Shown: positions 47,105 through 59,668, numbered from the stretch's first letter. The stretch: 64,000 nucleotides of DNA from Siphonodentalium dalli (GCA_032622095.1 CP136065.1:110899195-110963194); one strand, 5' to 3'. A program made the numbers and translations. Notes: generated from the letters alone by a model not told the origin.

Positions 47105-48232
47105 GGGTTATTGAGCCACTGGCTCCAATCGATCCTGTGGGACAGCAGTCTTGGTCAAACATTCGTCGAACTTCACTGTTCACCGCACTTTTTCAGAGCT
47201 GGATGGGTATTTCGTGGGTGTCGATGCCGACATCTCCGGAATTCCCATCCGGCTTATTTCCTTTTACGGGCCACAAAGAAATGACCCACAAAAAGAACTG
47301 GTTTTTCAAACTTTAACACTAGTCGGGCTTTTATTTTAGGTGGTGACTTCAATTTCATTCTAAACCCATCCCTTGACAAAGTGGGTGGGGCTTACCACCC
47401 CTCCCCTTTTGCCAAAGAGTGGAATCGCATCATGTCTATACCCTACAAGCTGGTAGATGTCTACCGCTCTTTATACCTGCAATGTCCACACCAGATTGGA
47501 CCGTTTCTACATTTCGAAATCCCTTATGTCACCCCCCCCCCTAAATTTTCACAACAAACATTTCCTTATTCCGATCACGACACGATCGCCATTCACTTCA
47601 AAAATACCCCTACTATTATCTTAGGGCCTGGGTATTGGAAGGTTAACAGTGCATTATTCTCGGATTTTGAGTTCAGGGAATCCGTTACGGAATTTTGGCC
47701 TGATTCTACTTCTTCCGTGCACGATGATGAAATCACGCCAGAATGGTGGGATCAACTTAAAGATTCCATAAAGAGCTTTCTACAAGACTACTCTCGTACT
47801 AAAGCTTCGTCTGAACGAATTCAACTTCGTGGTATGGAGAGACAATATCATGCCCTTTTACGTGCCGAACGCTTATCTCCTGGTACATACACTGCAAAAA
47901 TTGTTCCCCTAAAGGAAAGCATTCAAAAACGATTGATCAATGCCATCCAAGGGGCCTATATTAGGTCCCGGGCAAAAATCCTCAACTCCAAAGACGTTTC
48001 GTCCGACTACATTCGTTCTTTGGAACATACACGCAGTTCACGGAAACTAATTACCTCTGCTGTCTATGATGGGATCAACCATACATCCCAAGACGGCATA
48101 ATGACTGCATTTCGAGAATTTTGGTCTTCCCTTTTTACTCGGGGCGTAACTGACCCCGCAACTCGTCCCACATTTTTGCGTGATTTACCACAGGTCCCCC
48201 TCAAAGGACGTCCCTTATTACTCTCCTACCCA
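47105..48232 (+). pseudogene. LINE-1 ORF2, endonuclease rest and linker
   Basis: After the insertion come CGTAVLVKHSSNF, VDADISGIPIRLISFYGPQR, a frameshift, GGDFNFILNPSLDKVGG (47339-47390), VDVYRSLYLQ and SDHDTIAIHF, then GPGYWKVN. The catalytic GDFN and SDH motifs are present. The GPGYWK-x-N block is typical of L1/Tx1 lineages. The frame at 47381-48286 covers the linker to the reverse transcriptase. One TGA near 47109 and a frameshift near 47335 show inactivity. Confidence 0.8.
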
Positions 48233-48449
48233 AAGATTCCGACCACCCTGAGGTCCCCTCCAATTATCGCCCCATCAGTTTGTTAAACGTGGATTATAAA
48301 ATACTTTCTAAAACATTATGCAACCGCCTGAAGGTTGTTATTCATAACGTTCAGGCGGTTGCATAATGTTTTAGAAAGTATTTTATAATCCACGTTTAAC
48401 AAACTGATGGGGCGATAATTGGAGGGGACCTCAGGGTGGTCGGAATCTT
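48233..48449. repeat. 217-bp palindrome inside the reverse transcriptase
   Basis: The left arm 48233-48332 encodes NYRPISLLNVDYKILSK (RT motif 2a region). The right arm 48350-48449 is its exact reverse complement over 100 bases, with a 17-base loop. The coding sequence normally linking this motif to GRTIMDN is lost or replaced. Likely origin: template switching or repair of a broken end. An assembly chimera is the alternative. Confidence 0.85.
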
Positions 48450-49023
48450 AGGCCGCACTATTATGGACAATTGCCATCTCATGCGTAATATTCAAGATTA
48501 TTGCGCCCAAAAAAATATCCCCTGTGCTTTTTTAAGCCTCGATCAACAAAAAGCCTTTGATCGAGTTGACCATGATTACTTATTCCACGTCCTTTCAGCA
48601 TTTGGGTTTGGCCCCACCTTTATATCGTGGGTTCGCCTCCTTTATACGGACATATTTTCCAGTGTATATATCAATCAGAACATTTCCTCCCCCTTCCCCG
48701 TCACTCGCTCAGTCCGACAAGGCTGTAGCTTATCGCCCCTCTTATACATTCTATGCTTAGAGCCCCTTTTAATCAAAATTCGCTCCGACCCGGCTGTCCA
48801 CGGCCTAACGGTAACGGGAGCGCCCGCGCCTTTCAAATTAACGGCATATGCCGATGACGTCACCCTTTTCGTGACGAATGACGCCTCTATTAAAGCTGCC
48901 CTGTCCATTATTGATACTTTTGGGCACGGCTCCGGCTCCAAATTAAATTTAACCAAATCCGTCGGTCTCTTTTTGGGCTCATGGAGTCTACGTACTGACA
49001 GCCCACATGGTTTTATCGCCTAA
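48450..49023 (+). pseudogene. LINE-1 ORF2, reverse-transcriptase core
   Basis: Reads GRTIMDNCHLMRNIQDYC, then FLSLDQQKAFDRVDHDYL (catalytic Asp region, motif A), SVRQGCSLSPLLYILCLEPL (motif B) and LTAYADDVTLF (catalytic YADD, motif C), then GSGSKLNLTKS. These are clear non-LTR RT motifs. The frame ends in HGFIA and a stop, after which about 200 or more residues of thumb and linker are missing, an internal deletion. Confidence 0.9.
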
Positions 49024-49052
49024 TATATGGGGTTCTCCCAACCCGGGACAGA

Positions 49053-49540
49053 ATGGCAAAATTTTACGGCCCCCAAGTCTACAAAAAATGTCCCCTCTGT
49101 AATTCCCTTCCCGAAACGGTACAGCATCTGTTTGTCGATTGCTCCGTCGTCCAGCCTTTATGGAATCTCGTTCGTGATTGGATTACTCCCCTCACACTAC
49201 GCGAAAATTTTCGCACCCATCTCGGCTTCATTCGCTTCCTTCTGGTCCCGCTGATAATTCCAATAATCGAGCCTTGGCTCTAATTCTCATTTCGGAAGCC
49301 GTGGCGGCCATTTGGTATTTTCGAAACCGCATATATCATGTTCAAAAAGCTATGAACCCCCGCCCTACGGCTTCACAACCTGATCACGTCCCCATATTAT
49401 CTTTCCTATCTCGAATCCGCATTCACGTGCTCCTAGATCACAACCGACTGCCCCTATATTTATTTGAAAATCTGTGGTTACAGACCACAGACATTTGTCG
49501 ACTGAACGATAGCGATGATTCTATTCATTTCACCTTTTAA
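49053..49540 (+). pseudogene. LINE-1 ORF2, C-terminal zinc-knuckle region
   Basis: Encodes VYKKCPLCNSLPETVQHLF and VDCSVVQPLW, the C-x2-C-x8-H-x4-C cluster (zf-RVT) of L1/Tx1-like ORF2. After a frameshift it continues with ALALILISEAVAAIWYFRNR and LWLQTTDICRLNDSDDSIHF to the stop at 49540. It is joined to the RT core by a deletion. Confidence 0.8.
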
Positions 49541-49702
49541 GTGTACAACTCCCTTAAGTCCCCTTAGTTCGTTGCATTGACGTCCGTGCCATTGCCGGCG
49601 TCCCCGTAATTTAATTTTAAACGCTTTGCACATTTTCAGTAAATTATTTCTACATACACTATTTTTAACTATTTTTACCGCTTGGTACTTTCTACGGCTG
49701 GT

Positions 49703-51033
49703 CACAGGGGCATGTAACGCGCTCCGCTGTCCGCCCCCATTTTGCACTGCCCATATACGCCGCTCTATATACGCGCCTTCTTCGCGTTAATGGAACATTA
49801 TATAGACAATGGGCTCTGTAGAAATTCAACGTTTCACCATCGCTCGGGAGTCGCACAAATTTAGCCCATTCACCCCAGTAATGATAACGATATATACACG
49901 GATGGATCGGCAAAGAATTCATCTTTCAATAAATACCACAAACTCCCATCAGAAACATTCATACACGTTGCATTTAATAAAATTTTAACCACCGAATATT
50001 GTCTCCGGAGAGCGTATTTTTTCGATTTGATCCGGCCCAGACAGCAATGTATACGCATGTGTATCGAAATTCACCACCCATGCAGTTTACTATCATTAAA
50101 AATCGTTCAAACGATCAACTAAATATCTGGAACTTAGTGATTTATTGTCGGCTAATAATTTATTTACTCATACAAATCAACACATTGTCAGTAAACAATT
50201 CTAATAGAGGAGAAATCTGTCGATAATTCCATCTTTAAAAAAGAAATTTGTCAAGTGACACAGTTCCTAAGTTTAATATTCATTGTGACCTGACCTTTCT
50301 ATGACTGGCAGAGTAGAAACAGCCAATCACCGCTCAGTGTTAGAATCGAGGTCCTCATTTTAATATTCATTATGACCTGACCTCGATTCTAACACTGAGC
50401 GGTGATTGGTTGTTTCTACTCTGTCAGTCATGGAAAGGTCAGGTCACAATGAATATTAAACTTAGGAACTGTGTCACTTGACAAATTTCTTTTTTAAAGT
50501 TGGAATTATCGACAGATTTCTCCTCTATTAGAATTGTTTACTGACAATGTGTTGATTTGTATGAGTGAATAAATTATTAGCCGACAATAAATCACTAAGT
50601 TCCAGATATTTAGTTGATCGTTTGAACGATTTTTAATGATAGTAAACTGCATGAGTGGTGAATTTCGATACACATGCGTCCATTGCTGTCTGAGCCGGAT
50701 CAAATCGAAAAAATACGCTCTCCGGAGACAATATTCGGTGGTTAAAATTTTATCAAATGCAACGTGTATGAATGTTTCTGATGGGAGTTTGTGGTATTTA
50801 TTGAAAGATGAATTCTTTGCCGATCCATCCGTGTATACATGTATATCGTTATCATTACTGGGGTGAATGGGCTAAATTTGTGCGACTCCCGAGCGATGGT
50901 GAAACGTTGAATTTCTACAGAGCCCCTTGTCTATATAATGTTCCATTAACGCGAAGAAGGCGCGTATATAGAGCGGCGTATATGGGCAGTGCAAAAGGGG
51001 GGCGGACAGCGGAGCGCGTTACAGGCCCCTGTG
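49703..51033. mobile_element. Near-perfect fold-back element, 1331 bp
   Basis: The ends CACAGGGGC and GCCCCTGTG are flanked by GGCTGGT (49696-49702 and 51034-51040), a 7-8 bp target duplication. The two arms of about 650 bases are almost identical inverted copies meeting near 50366-50368 (around TTTTAATATTCATTATGACC). The mirrored frames 49870-50058 and 50636-50866 are the same DNA read twice. It sits in the LINE-1 3' UTR. hAT-like by its ends. No transposase. Confidence 0.8.
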
Positions 51034-51436
51034 GGCTGGTCCGCATATACCTCGCTTTTACCATTTCCCTTCATTTCAACTTTAGTTAAATTTATAACGT
51101 TCTGCTTTTCGCACTTTACCGTAGAGTTACCCCTCCTGTGTCGCAGGGCACTGAATGTCTCTGGGACGTAGGATGGGTAACTCTACATTGTATGCTTTGT
51201 CCCCATTCTCGTGGGAGTTGGGTGGATACAGAAGTCCCCCAACTCGGTTTTAGTTTTTAAACCCCCGCTCCATACCTGTGATACCGCAGACTCGTCTGTT
51301 TTTAATCGGAGCGGGGGCATGCACGGTGCTGGCAGTTAGACAGCCTTCTATTTATTTCATTATGTACCGTATTGAATTGTATCTGACTTTATGTCAGCGT
51401 TTCCATTTGTACCATGTTATTTATTTTTTATCAGAA

Positions 51437-51442
51437 TAAACG
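51437..51442 (+). terminator. Polyadenylation signal of LINE-1
   Basis: AATAAA, followed within 10-25 bases by an A-rich tail (AAAAACAAAAAACAAAAAAA), where LINE-1 ends. Confidence 0.7.
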
Positions 51443-51466
51443 TTTTAAAAACAAAAAACAAAAAAA

Positions 51467-51723
51467 AGTATTTGTCGGAAACTTGCTCGACAGTGTTACT
51501 CCCGAAGCCATTCAGGACTATCTCACTGACGCCGGCATTAGTTTCTCAATTGTTCGCATGATGCATAGTAGGAAAGAACATACTGTTTCTGCCAGAAAAA
51601 TATACACGAAGATGACATGACAAAAGTAATCAATAACAACGTCTGGCCGCGTCAAGTATTCTGTCGACTCTGGCTTTGTCAAAATGATTTCGATAGACGA
51701 CAAACTCAGTATAATGGGAATTG
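51467..51723 (+). pseudogene. Outer LINE (LINE-2), ORF1, RRM-like 3' part
   Basis: Immediately after the LINE-1 A-tail the frame reads KVFVGNLLDSVTPEAIQDYL, close to the RNP2 strand and first helix of an RRM, as found in ORF1 of several LINEs. After a frameshift near 51600 it reads VINNNVWPRQVFCRLWLC and stops near 51722, like the ORF1 C-terminal W-P-x-x-x-x-C-R block of such elements. With 42928-44700 it makes one split ORF1. Confidence 0.65.
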
Positions 51724-51803
51724 ATCATATAATTATGTCATATGGTTTATGCTACTCTTGCTTGTTATACCTCATTGTACTCATGTTGTATATCTTACTG
51801 TAA

Positions 51804-52742
51804 TTGACAATGTCACATGGGCAGATAGCTATAGCCACTTGGAATTGTACTGGTCTTTCGGCATCAGCTGATTCCATATCCGGTGCCTACTTGAATGGCA
51901 TGATTCACGAGAGGAACATAGATATATGTGGTATCAGTGAACATGGCTACACGAACACAACTCTCATATACTCGAACCTATGCTAGTCAACTACAAATGT
52001 CACATTGTGTGTGAGTTCTCTCAAAGGCTACCCCATCAGCGGGGGAGACATAAATGTGGCGTGGCCCTTATATGGAAATAAGTTCTAGACCCCTATGTAT
52101 CAACCATACAAATTGATGACGATAGAAATTGTGGTATCCAAGTTGAATTACCTGATGCAGATTACCTATACATATTCCAAGTGTATCTACCGTCAACCAA
52201 CTATACAGACGAATTTCATTTACAATATACACAAGCACTCGGTGATATCATAGATACTTACTTTTCTCTAGGTCATGTTATTATCATGGGCGATTTCAAT
52301 TGTACTCTTTCAAGAACACGTCCGCGAGACAACTATCTCCGCAGAGTACTCGAACCAAAACAGTTTGTACCAGTAAATGAAAGTAACCTATGCGCTGGCA
52401 GAAAAGCAACATTTGTTCCTGCCACTGGTGGTGAGGGCACGTCTATTGATTATGTGTTGCATTCACAGAGAGACATTTATATGACTCTCGTGCATGCTGA
52501 AATTATTGATGATGACGTTACTGATATTTCTAACCATAGACCAATTGTATGTTTATTCAGATGTGACATTCAAGCCGACAGTTCCAAACGGAGATCTAAC
52601 TCGACCCATGCATTGTATAACTGGAAGAAATTTAGATCCTCACCAAACTTAATGAGTCAGTATAAATACACTCTAGCATCGCTTCTTCCACAAAGCTATA
52701 ACATAAATAGCAGAGGCGATGTAGACGCTCTTTATAATAATA
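51804..52742 (+). pseudogene. Outer LINE (LINE-2), ORF2, APE endonuclease
   Basis: ORF2 starts MSHGQIAIATWNCTGLSAS (the NCTGL first motif), with a frameshift after HERNIDICGISEH (catalytic Glu region). It resumes as FQVYLPSTNYTDEF, GHVIIMGDFNCTLSR (GDFN), TSIDYVLHS and ISNHRPIVCLF (the S-x-H motif, here SNH). The domain order matches an APE-type LINE, CR1/L2-like in style. The frame is cut at 52742 by the Helitron array, so no reverse transcriptase is seen. It should lie beyond the window. Confidence 0.8.
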
Positions 52743-54449
52743 CTAGGGGGTTGCCCGTCACAAAATGACGGGTATATAAATGTGCTTTGTTATTTTCTAG
52801 TGTCCGCTTTCATGGACACATGGAATGGTCATGCTTCTCTTTTTTTTTGTTACTGGATGAACGTTGGAACACTTTATTTAACTAAAATTGTATTTCTACG
52901 CACAGTCTACATATGCGCATGCACATATTGAACGAAACAAAATCAGTATATTATTTAAATACTACTATGCACCGACTGAAACATACTCAATTCAGGAGCC
53001 TTCATTCGGGAGCTTGTTGCACATTTTGAACGGACCCACTTTGGAACCTGTATTCCGCATGCCGCCTAATTATCACGCGCCTGCACTGTGCATGCGGTCC
53101 ATTTGTATGAACACTTTTCAATAAAATTGTATTTTTACCCCACCCCATCTCCCCAACCCATGTATATGCATGCACATATGGAACGCAACAATCAAAATAT
53201 TGTACTTTATCTATACTGAAACAGGCTCAATTCGGGAGACTTCATTTAGCGGGGAGGGGTCTACAGCCCCTTTCTGCGCATCGCGCACATTATATGATCT
53301 TAAACTGCGTATGCTTCGTGCACATATATATAGGGAGCTTGCAGCACATTTTAAACGGACTCCCTTTGGAAGCTGTATTCAGCATGCAGCCTATAATGAT
53401 CACACGCCCTGCACTGCGCGGCCCATTTGTATGAACACTTTATTTCAATAAAACTATATTTCTGCCCCCACCATCATCTCCCCAACCCACGTATATGCAG
53501 GCACATATGGAACGCAACAATCAAGATATTTTCCTTTATCTATAGGGCCTACTAACTGAAGCAGGCTCTATTCGGAACCTTTATTTAGCGGGGGGCTGCA
53601 GCCCCTTAGTGAGCTTCGCGCATGCACATTATATGAATTTAAACTGCGTGCGCTTTGCGCACATTGTGATCTTTTAAACATTTATTCTTTTATCAGATTT
53701 GCACTCAACCGAAAGATTAAAAGAACATTAATTAGCGTCGGCAGTATTGTTTACACTTCAGGCCCTGTTATTAGGCCTGTCCCGTGAATGTGATTTTTCT
53801 AACTGAGTTTGGCGAGTTCACGGTACACACTGGCGGGAGGTCAGACTGTCCATTCGCCATCTTCCGTGTATACCGGTACTCCTTCGATACCACACTCAAT
53901 GCACAACTTTCGTATCAAAGACAGCATTATTTACTTATGTTCAAACACAACTGGCGAATTAAAATACCATATTAGCACCCATTCCCAACGACGGTAGAAC
54001 GTTCGAGTCTTGACTATACACCCCACTATACATGCACTTCCGCGACAAAATCAACATTCGTTATCTAAATTCACATTGAACCTGAACTGACACATTAATT
54101 TAGCGTTTAATTTCCAACAACGCTTTGGTTGAGCGCATGGAAGTTCGCCTACAATAGCAAAGCAAGTGTTGTACTGCGTTGTACTGACGTCATTTGGACA
54201 AACGTCATAAGAAATAGTGTCTATATACTTGAGTGCAGATACTGCATTTGCGGACCATGTTAGATCTCAGGTTTGCTTGGACCAATCGACGTGAAATTTG
54301 GTGAGTCACTTTTTATGACACACTGTAGGCCGTGGTACAAATTTGGGCCGCATTGGACGCATTGTTAAAAAGTTATAAACGCGGCAAAAGCGTGACCGAG
54401 TTATACACAGATACACACACACACAGACGACGGGTTTTATATATATAGA
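52743..54449 (-). mobile_element. Tandem Helitron array, unit 1 (1707 bp)
   Basis: Read on the minus strand, the 5' end is TCTATATATATAAAACCCG. The 3' end (at 52743) is a 7-bp hairpin CCCGTCA, TTTTG, TGACGGG, then CAACCCC and CTAG, with host T following. These are Helitron termini. The body contains three related blocks of about 300 bases, each with GAACACTTTATTTCA and CACGCCTGCACTGCGCGGCCC-like sequence. No Rep/helicase. Inserted at AT in the outer LINE endonuclease-to-RT region. It shares a GGCGGGAGGTCAGACTGTCC variant with unit 5. Confidence 0.85.
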
Positions 54450-56197
54450 CTAGGGGGTTGCCCGTCACAAAATGACGGGTATATAAATTTTCTTTGTTAT
54501 TTTCTAGTGTCCGCGTTCTTGGACACATGAAATTGTCATGTTTCTCCTTTTTGTTACTGGATGCCCATTGGAACACTTTATTTCACTAAAACTGTATTTC
54601 TACACACCCAGTCCACATATATATGCGCAACGAAACAGAATCAGTATATTATTTAAATACTATGCAACAACTGAAACATACTCAATTCAGGAGCCTATAC
54701 ATTCGGAAGCTTGCTGCATATTTTGAACGGACCCCCTTTGGAACCTGTATTCAGCATGCCGCCTAATGATCACACGCCTGCACTGCGCGGCCCGTTTGTA
54801 TGAACACTTTATTTCAATAAAACTGTATTTTTACCCCCACCCCCATCTCCCCGACCCATGTATATGCATGCACATATGGAACGCAACAATCAAAATATTT
54901 TACTTTATCTATACTAACTGAAACAGGCTCAATTCGGAATCTTTATTTAGAGGGGAGGGGCCTATGTACAGCCCCTTTCTGCGCTTCGCGCACATTATAT
55001 GATCTTAAACTGCGTGAGCTTCGCGCACATAAATAGGGAGCTTGCAGCACATTTTAAACGGACCCTGTATACCCTGTATTCAACATGCAGCCTATTGATC
55101 ACACGCCCTGCACTGCGTGGCCCATTTGTATGAACACTTTATTTCAATAAAACTGTATTTTTGCCCCCACCATCATCTCCCCAACCCACGTATATGCATG
55201 CACATATATGGAACGCAACAATCGATATATTTTACTTAATCTATACTGACTGAAACAGGCTCAATTCTGAACCTTTATTTAGCGGGGTAGGGGCCTGCAG
55301 CCCCTTTATGAGCTTCGCGCACATTATATGAATTTAAAACGCGTGCGCTTCGCGCATTGTGATCTTTTAAACATTTATTCTTGTATCAGATTTGCACTCA
55401 ACCGAAAGATTAAAAGAGCATTAATTAGCGTCGGCAGTATTGTTTACACTGTAGGCCCTATTATTAGGCCTGTCCCGGGAATGTGCTTTTTTCAACTGAG
55501 TTCCGGCGAATTTACTGAGTTCACGGTACCCACTGGGTACCGCCTACCCACGTTTTTCCGGTACTCCTTCGATTCCACACTCAATGCACAACTTTCGTAT
55601 CAAAGACAGCATTCTTTACTTGTGTTCAAACCCAACTGGCAAATTAAAATACCATATTAGCACCCATTCCCAACGACGAACGTTCGAGTCTTGGCTCTGC
55701 AAACCACTACATCCACCCATTCCCAACGACGGTAGAACGTTCGAGTCTTGACTCTACACCCCACTATACATGCACTTCCGCGACAAAATCAACATTCGTT
55801 ACCTAAATTCACACTGAACCTGAACTGACACATTAATTTCCAACAACGCTTTGGTAGAGCGCATGGAAGTTGCGCCTACAATAGCAAAGCAAGTATTGGT
55901 TTGTGTTCGACGTCAATGACGTCATTTCGACAAACGTCATAAGAAATAGTGTCTACTTGAGTGCAAATGCTGCATTTGGGGACCATGTTAGATCTCAGGT
56001 TTGCTTTAACCAATCGGCGTGAAATTTGGTGAGTCACCGTTTATGACACACTATATGTCGGGGTACAAATTTGGGCCACATAGGACGCATGGTTGAAAAG
56101 TTATAAACGCGCCAAAAGCGTGACCGAGTTATACACACACACACACACAGACAGATACACACACACACACACAGACGACGGGTTTTATATATATAGA
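54450..56197 (-). mobile_element. Tandem Helitron array, unit 2 (1748 bp)
   Basis: Its CTAG end (54450 on the plus strand) abuts the TC end of unit 1 with no spacer. It has the CACATATATATGCGCAACG variant near its 3' third, shared with units 4 and 6, and a GGTACCCACTGGGTACC palindrome near 55527. Confidence 0.85.
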
Positions 56198-57938
56198 CTA
56201 GGGGGTTGCCCGTCACAAAATGACGGGTATATAAATGTTCTTTGTCATTTTCTAGTGTCCGCGTTCATGGACACATGGAATGGTCATGTTTCTTCTTTTT
56301 GTTACTGGATGCGGGTTGGAACACTTTATTTCACTAAAACTGTATGTCTACACACCCAGTCCACATATGCGCATGCACATATTGAACGAAACAAAATCAG
56401 TTTATTATTTAAATACTATGCACCAACTGAAAAATACTCAATTCAGGAGCCTACATTCGGGAGCTTGCTGCACACTTTGAACGGACCCCCTTTGGAACCT
56501 GTATTCAGCATGCCGCCTAATGATCACACGCCTGCACTGCGCGGCCCGTTTGTATGAACACTTTATTTCAATAAAACTGTATTTTTACCCCCATCCCATT
56601 TCCCCGACCCATGTATATGCATGCACATATGGAACGCAACAATCAAAATATTTTACTTTATCTATAATACTAACTGAAACAGGCTCACTTCGGAATCTTT
56701 ATCTAGAGGGGGAGGGGCCTATGTACAGCCCCTTTCTGCGCTTCGCGCACATTATATGATCTTAAACTGCGTGAGCTTCGCGCACATATAGGGAGCTTGC
56801 AGCACATTTTAAACGGACCCTGTATTCAACATGCAACCTATTGATCACACGCCCTACACTGCGTGGCCCATTTGTATGAACACTTTATTTCAATAAAACT
56901 GTATTTTTGCCCCCACCATCATCTCCCTAACCCACGTATATGCATGCACATATATGGAACGCAACAATCAAGATATTTTACTTAATCTATACTAACTGAA
57001 ACAGGCTCAATTCTGAACCTTTATTTAGCGGGGGAGGGGCCTGCAGCCCCTTTGTGAGCTTCGCGCACATTATATGAATTTAAACTGCGTGCGCTTCGCG
57101 CACATTGTGATCTTTTAAACATTTATTCTTGTATCAGATTTGCACTCAACAGAAAGATTAAAAGAGCATTAATTAGCGTCGGCAGTATTGTTTACACTGT
57201 AGGCCCTATTATTAGGCCTGTCCCGGAAATGTGCTTTCTCCAACTGAGTTCCGGCGAATTTACTGAGTTCACGGTACCCACTGGGTACCGCCTACCCACT
57301 TGTATACCGGTATAACTCCTTCGATTCCACACTCATTACACAACTTTCGTATCAAAGACAGCATTCTTTACTTATGTTCAGACCCAACTGGCAAATTAAA
57401 ATAGCATATTAGCACCCATTCCCAACGACGAACGTTTGAGTCTTGGATCTGCACACCACTACATCCACCCTTTCCCAACGACGGTAGAACGTTCGAGTCT
57501 TGACTCTATACACCCACTATACATGCACTTCCGCGACAAAATCAACATTCGTTACCTAAATTCACACTGAACCTGAACTGACACATTAATTTCCAACAAC
57601 GCTTTGGTAGAGCGCATGGAAGTTTCGCCTACAATAGCAAAGCAAGTGTTGGTTTGCGTTCGACGTCAATGACGTCATTTCGACTAACGTCATAAGAAAT
57701 AGTGTCTACTTGAGTGCAAATGCTGCATTTGGGGAGCATGTTAGATCTCAGGTTTGCTTTAACCAATCGGCGTGAAATTTGGTGAGTCGCCTTTTATGAC
57801 ACACGATAGGTCGGGGTACAAATTTGGGCCACATTGGACGCATGGTTGAAAAGTTATAAACGCGCCAAAAGCGTGACCGAGTTATACACACACAGACAGA
57901 TACACACACACACAGACGACGGGTTTTATATATATAGA
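56198..57938 (-). mobile_element. Tandem Helitron array, unit 3 (1741 bp)
   Basis: Same termini. It carries the GCGCATGCACATATTGAACG variant of units 1, 5 and 7. On its right, two bases (TA, 57939-57940) separate it from unit 4. The GGTACCCACTGGGTACC palindrome is at about 57274. Confidence 0.85.
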
Positions 57939-57940
57939 TA

Positions 57941-59668
57941 CTAGGGGGTTGCCCGTCACAAAATGACGGGTATATAATTTTTCTTTGTTATTTTCTAGTG
58001 TCCGCGTTCATGGACACATGAAATTGTCATGTTTCTCCTTTTTGTTACTGGATGCGCATTGCAACACTTTATTTCACTAAAACTGTATTTCTACACACCC
58101 AGTCCACATATATATGCGCAACGAAACAAAATCAGTATATTATTTAAATACTATGCAACAACTGAAACATACTCAATTCAGGAGCCTACATTCGGAAGCT
58201 TGCTGCATATTTTGAACGGACCCCCTTTGGAACCTGTATTCAGCATGCCGCCTAATGATCACACGCCTGCACTGCGCGGCCCGTTTGTATGAACACTTTA
58301 TTTCAATAAAACTGTATTTTTACCCCCACCCCCATCTCCCCGACCCATGTATATGCATGCACATATGGAACGCAACAATCAAAATATTTTACTTTATCTA
58401 TACTAACTGAAACAGGCTCAATTCGGAATCTTTATTTAGAGGGGAGGAGCCTATGTACAGCCCCTTTCTGCGCTTCGCGCACATTATATGATCTTAAACT
58501 GCGTGAGCTTCGCGCACATAAATAGGGAGCTTGCAGCACATTTTAAACGGACCCTGTATTCAACATGCAGCCTATTGATCACACGCCCTGCACTGCGTGG
58601 CCCATTTGTATGAACACTTTATTTCAATAAAACGGTATTTTTGCCCCCACCATCATCTCCCCAACCCACGTATATGCATGCACATATATGGAACGCAACA
58701 ATCGAGATATTTTACTTAATCTATACTGACTGAAACAGGCTCAATTCTGAACCTTTATTTAGCGGGGTAGGGGCCTGCAGCCCCTTTATGAGCTTCGCGC
58801 ACATTATATGAATTTAAAACGCGTGCGCTTCGCGCATTGTGATCTTTTAAACATTTATTCTTGTATCAGATTTGCACTCAACCGAAAGATTAAAAGAGCA
58901 TTAATTAGCGTCGGCATTATTGTTTACACTGTAGGCCCTATTATTAGGCCTGTCCCGGGAATGTGCTTTTTTCAACTGAGTTCCGGCGAATTTACTGAGT
59001 TCACGGTACCCACTGGGTACCGCCTACCCACGTTTTTTCCGGTACTCCTTCGATTCCACACTCAATGCACAACTTTCGTATCAAAGACAGCATTCTTTAC
59101 TTGTGTTCAAACCCAACTGGCAAATTAAAATACCATATTAGCACCCATTCCCAACGACGAACGTTCGAGTCTTGGCTCTGCAAACCACTACATCCACCCA
59201 TTCCCAACGACGGTATAGAACGTTCGAGTTTTGACTCTACACCCCACTATACATGCACTTCCGCGACAAAATCAACATTCGTTACCTAAATTCACACTGA
59301 ACCTGAACTGACACATTAATTTCCAACAACGCTTTGGTAGAGCGCATGGAAGTTTCGCCTACAATAGCAAAGCAAGTATTGGTTTGTGTTCGACGTCAAT
59401 GACGTCATTTCGACAAACGTCATAAGAAATAGTGTCTACTTGAGTGCAAATGCTGCATTTGGGGACCATGTTAGATCTCAGGTTTGCTTCAACCAATCGG
59501 CGTGAAATTTGGTGAGTCGCCTTTTATGACACACGATAGGTCGGGGTACAAATTTGGGCCACATTGGACGCATGGTTGAAAAGTTATAAACGCGCCAAAA
59601 GCGTGACCGAGTTATACACACACAGACAGATACACACACACACAGACGACGGGTTTTATATATATAGA
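57941..59668 (-). mobile_element. Tandem Helitron array, unit 4 (1728 bp)
   Basis: Nearly identical to unit 6: long chance frames in both translate to the same sequence (58029-58292 with 61484-61747, 58808-59128 with 62262-62582). Its left boundary has the extra TA also seen left of unit 6. Confidence 0.85.

Larger units (their letters stand above)
44700..51469 (+). mobile_element. Inner L1/Tx1-like LINE (LINE-1), full extent
   Basis: The element contains an ORF2 (endonuclease, reverse transcriptase, C-terminal zinc-knuckle), a 3' UTR, AATAAA at 51437-51442 and an A-rich tail to 51469. It lies between the two halves of ORF1 of another LINE. The left boundary is not exact, because no target duplication was found. 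It is interrupted by the elements at 45030-47101 and 49703-51033 and has internal deletions, so it is dead. Confidence 0.7.

Noticed and set aside
49870-50866. Two related frames as a duplicated gene
   Set aside because: They are the two arms of one fold-back element read in opposite directions.
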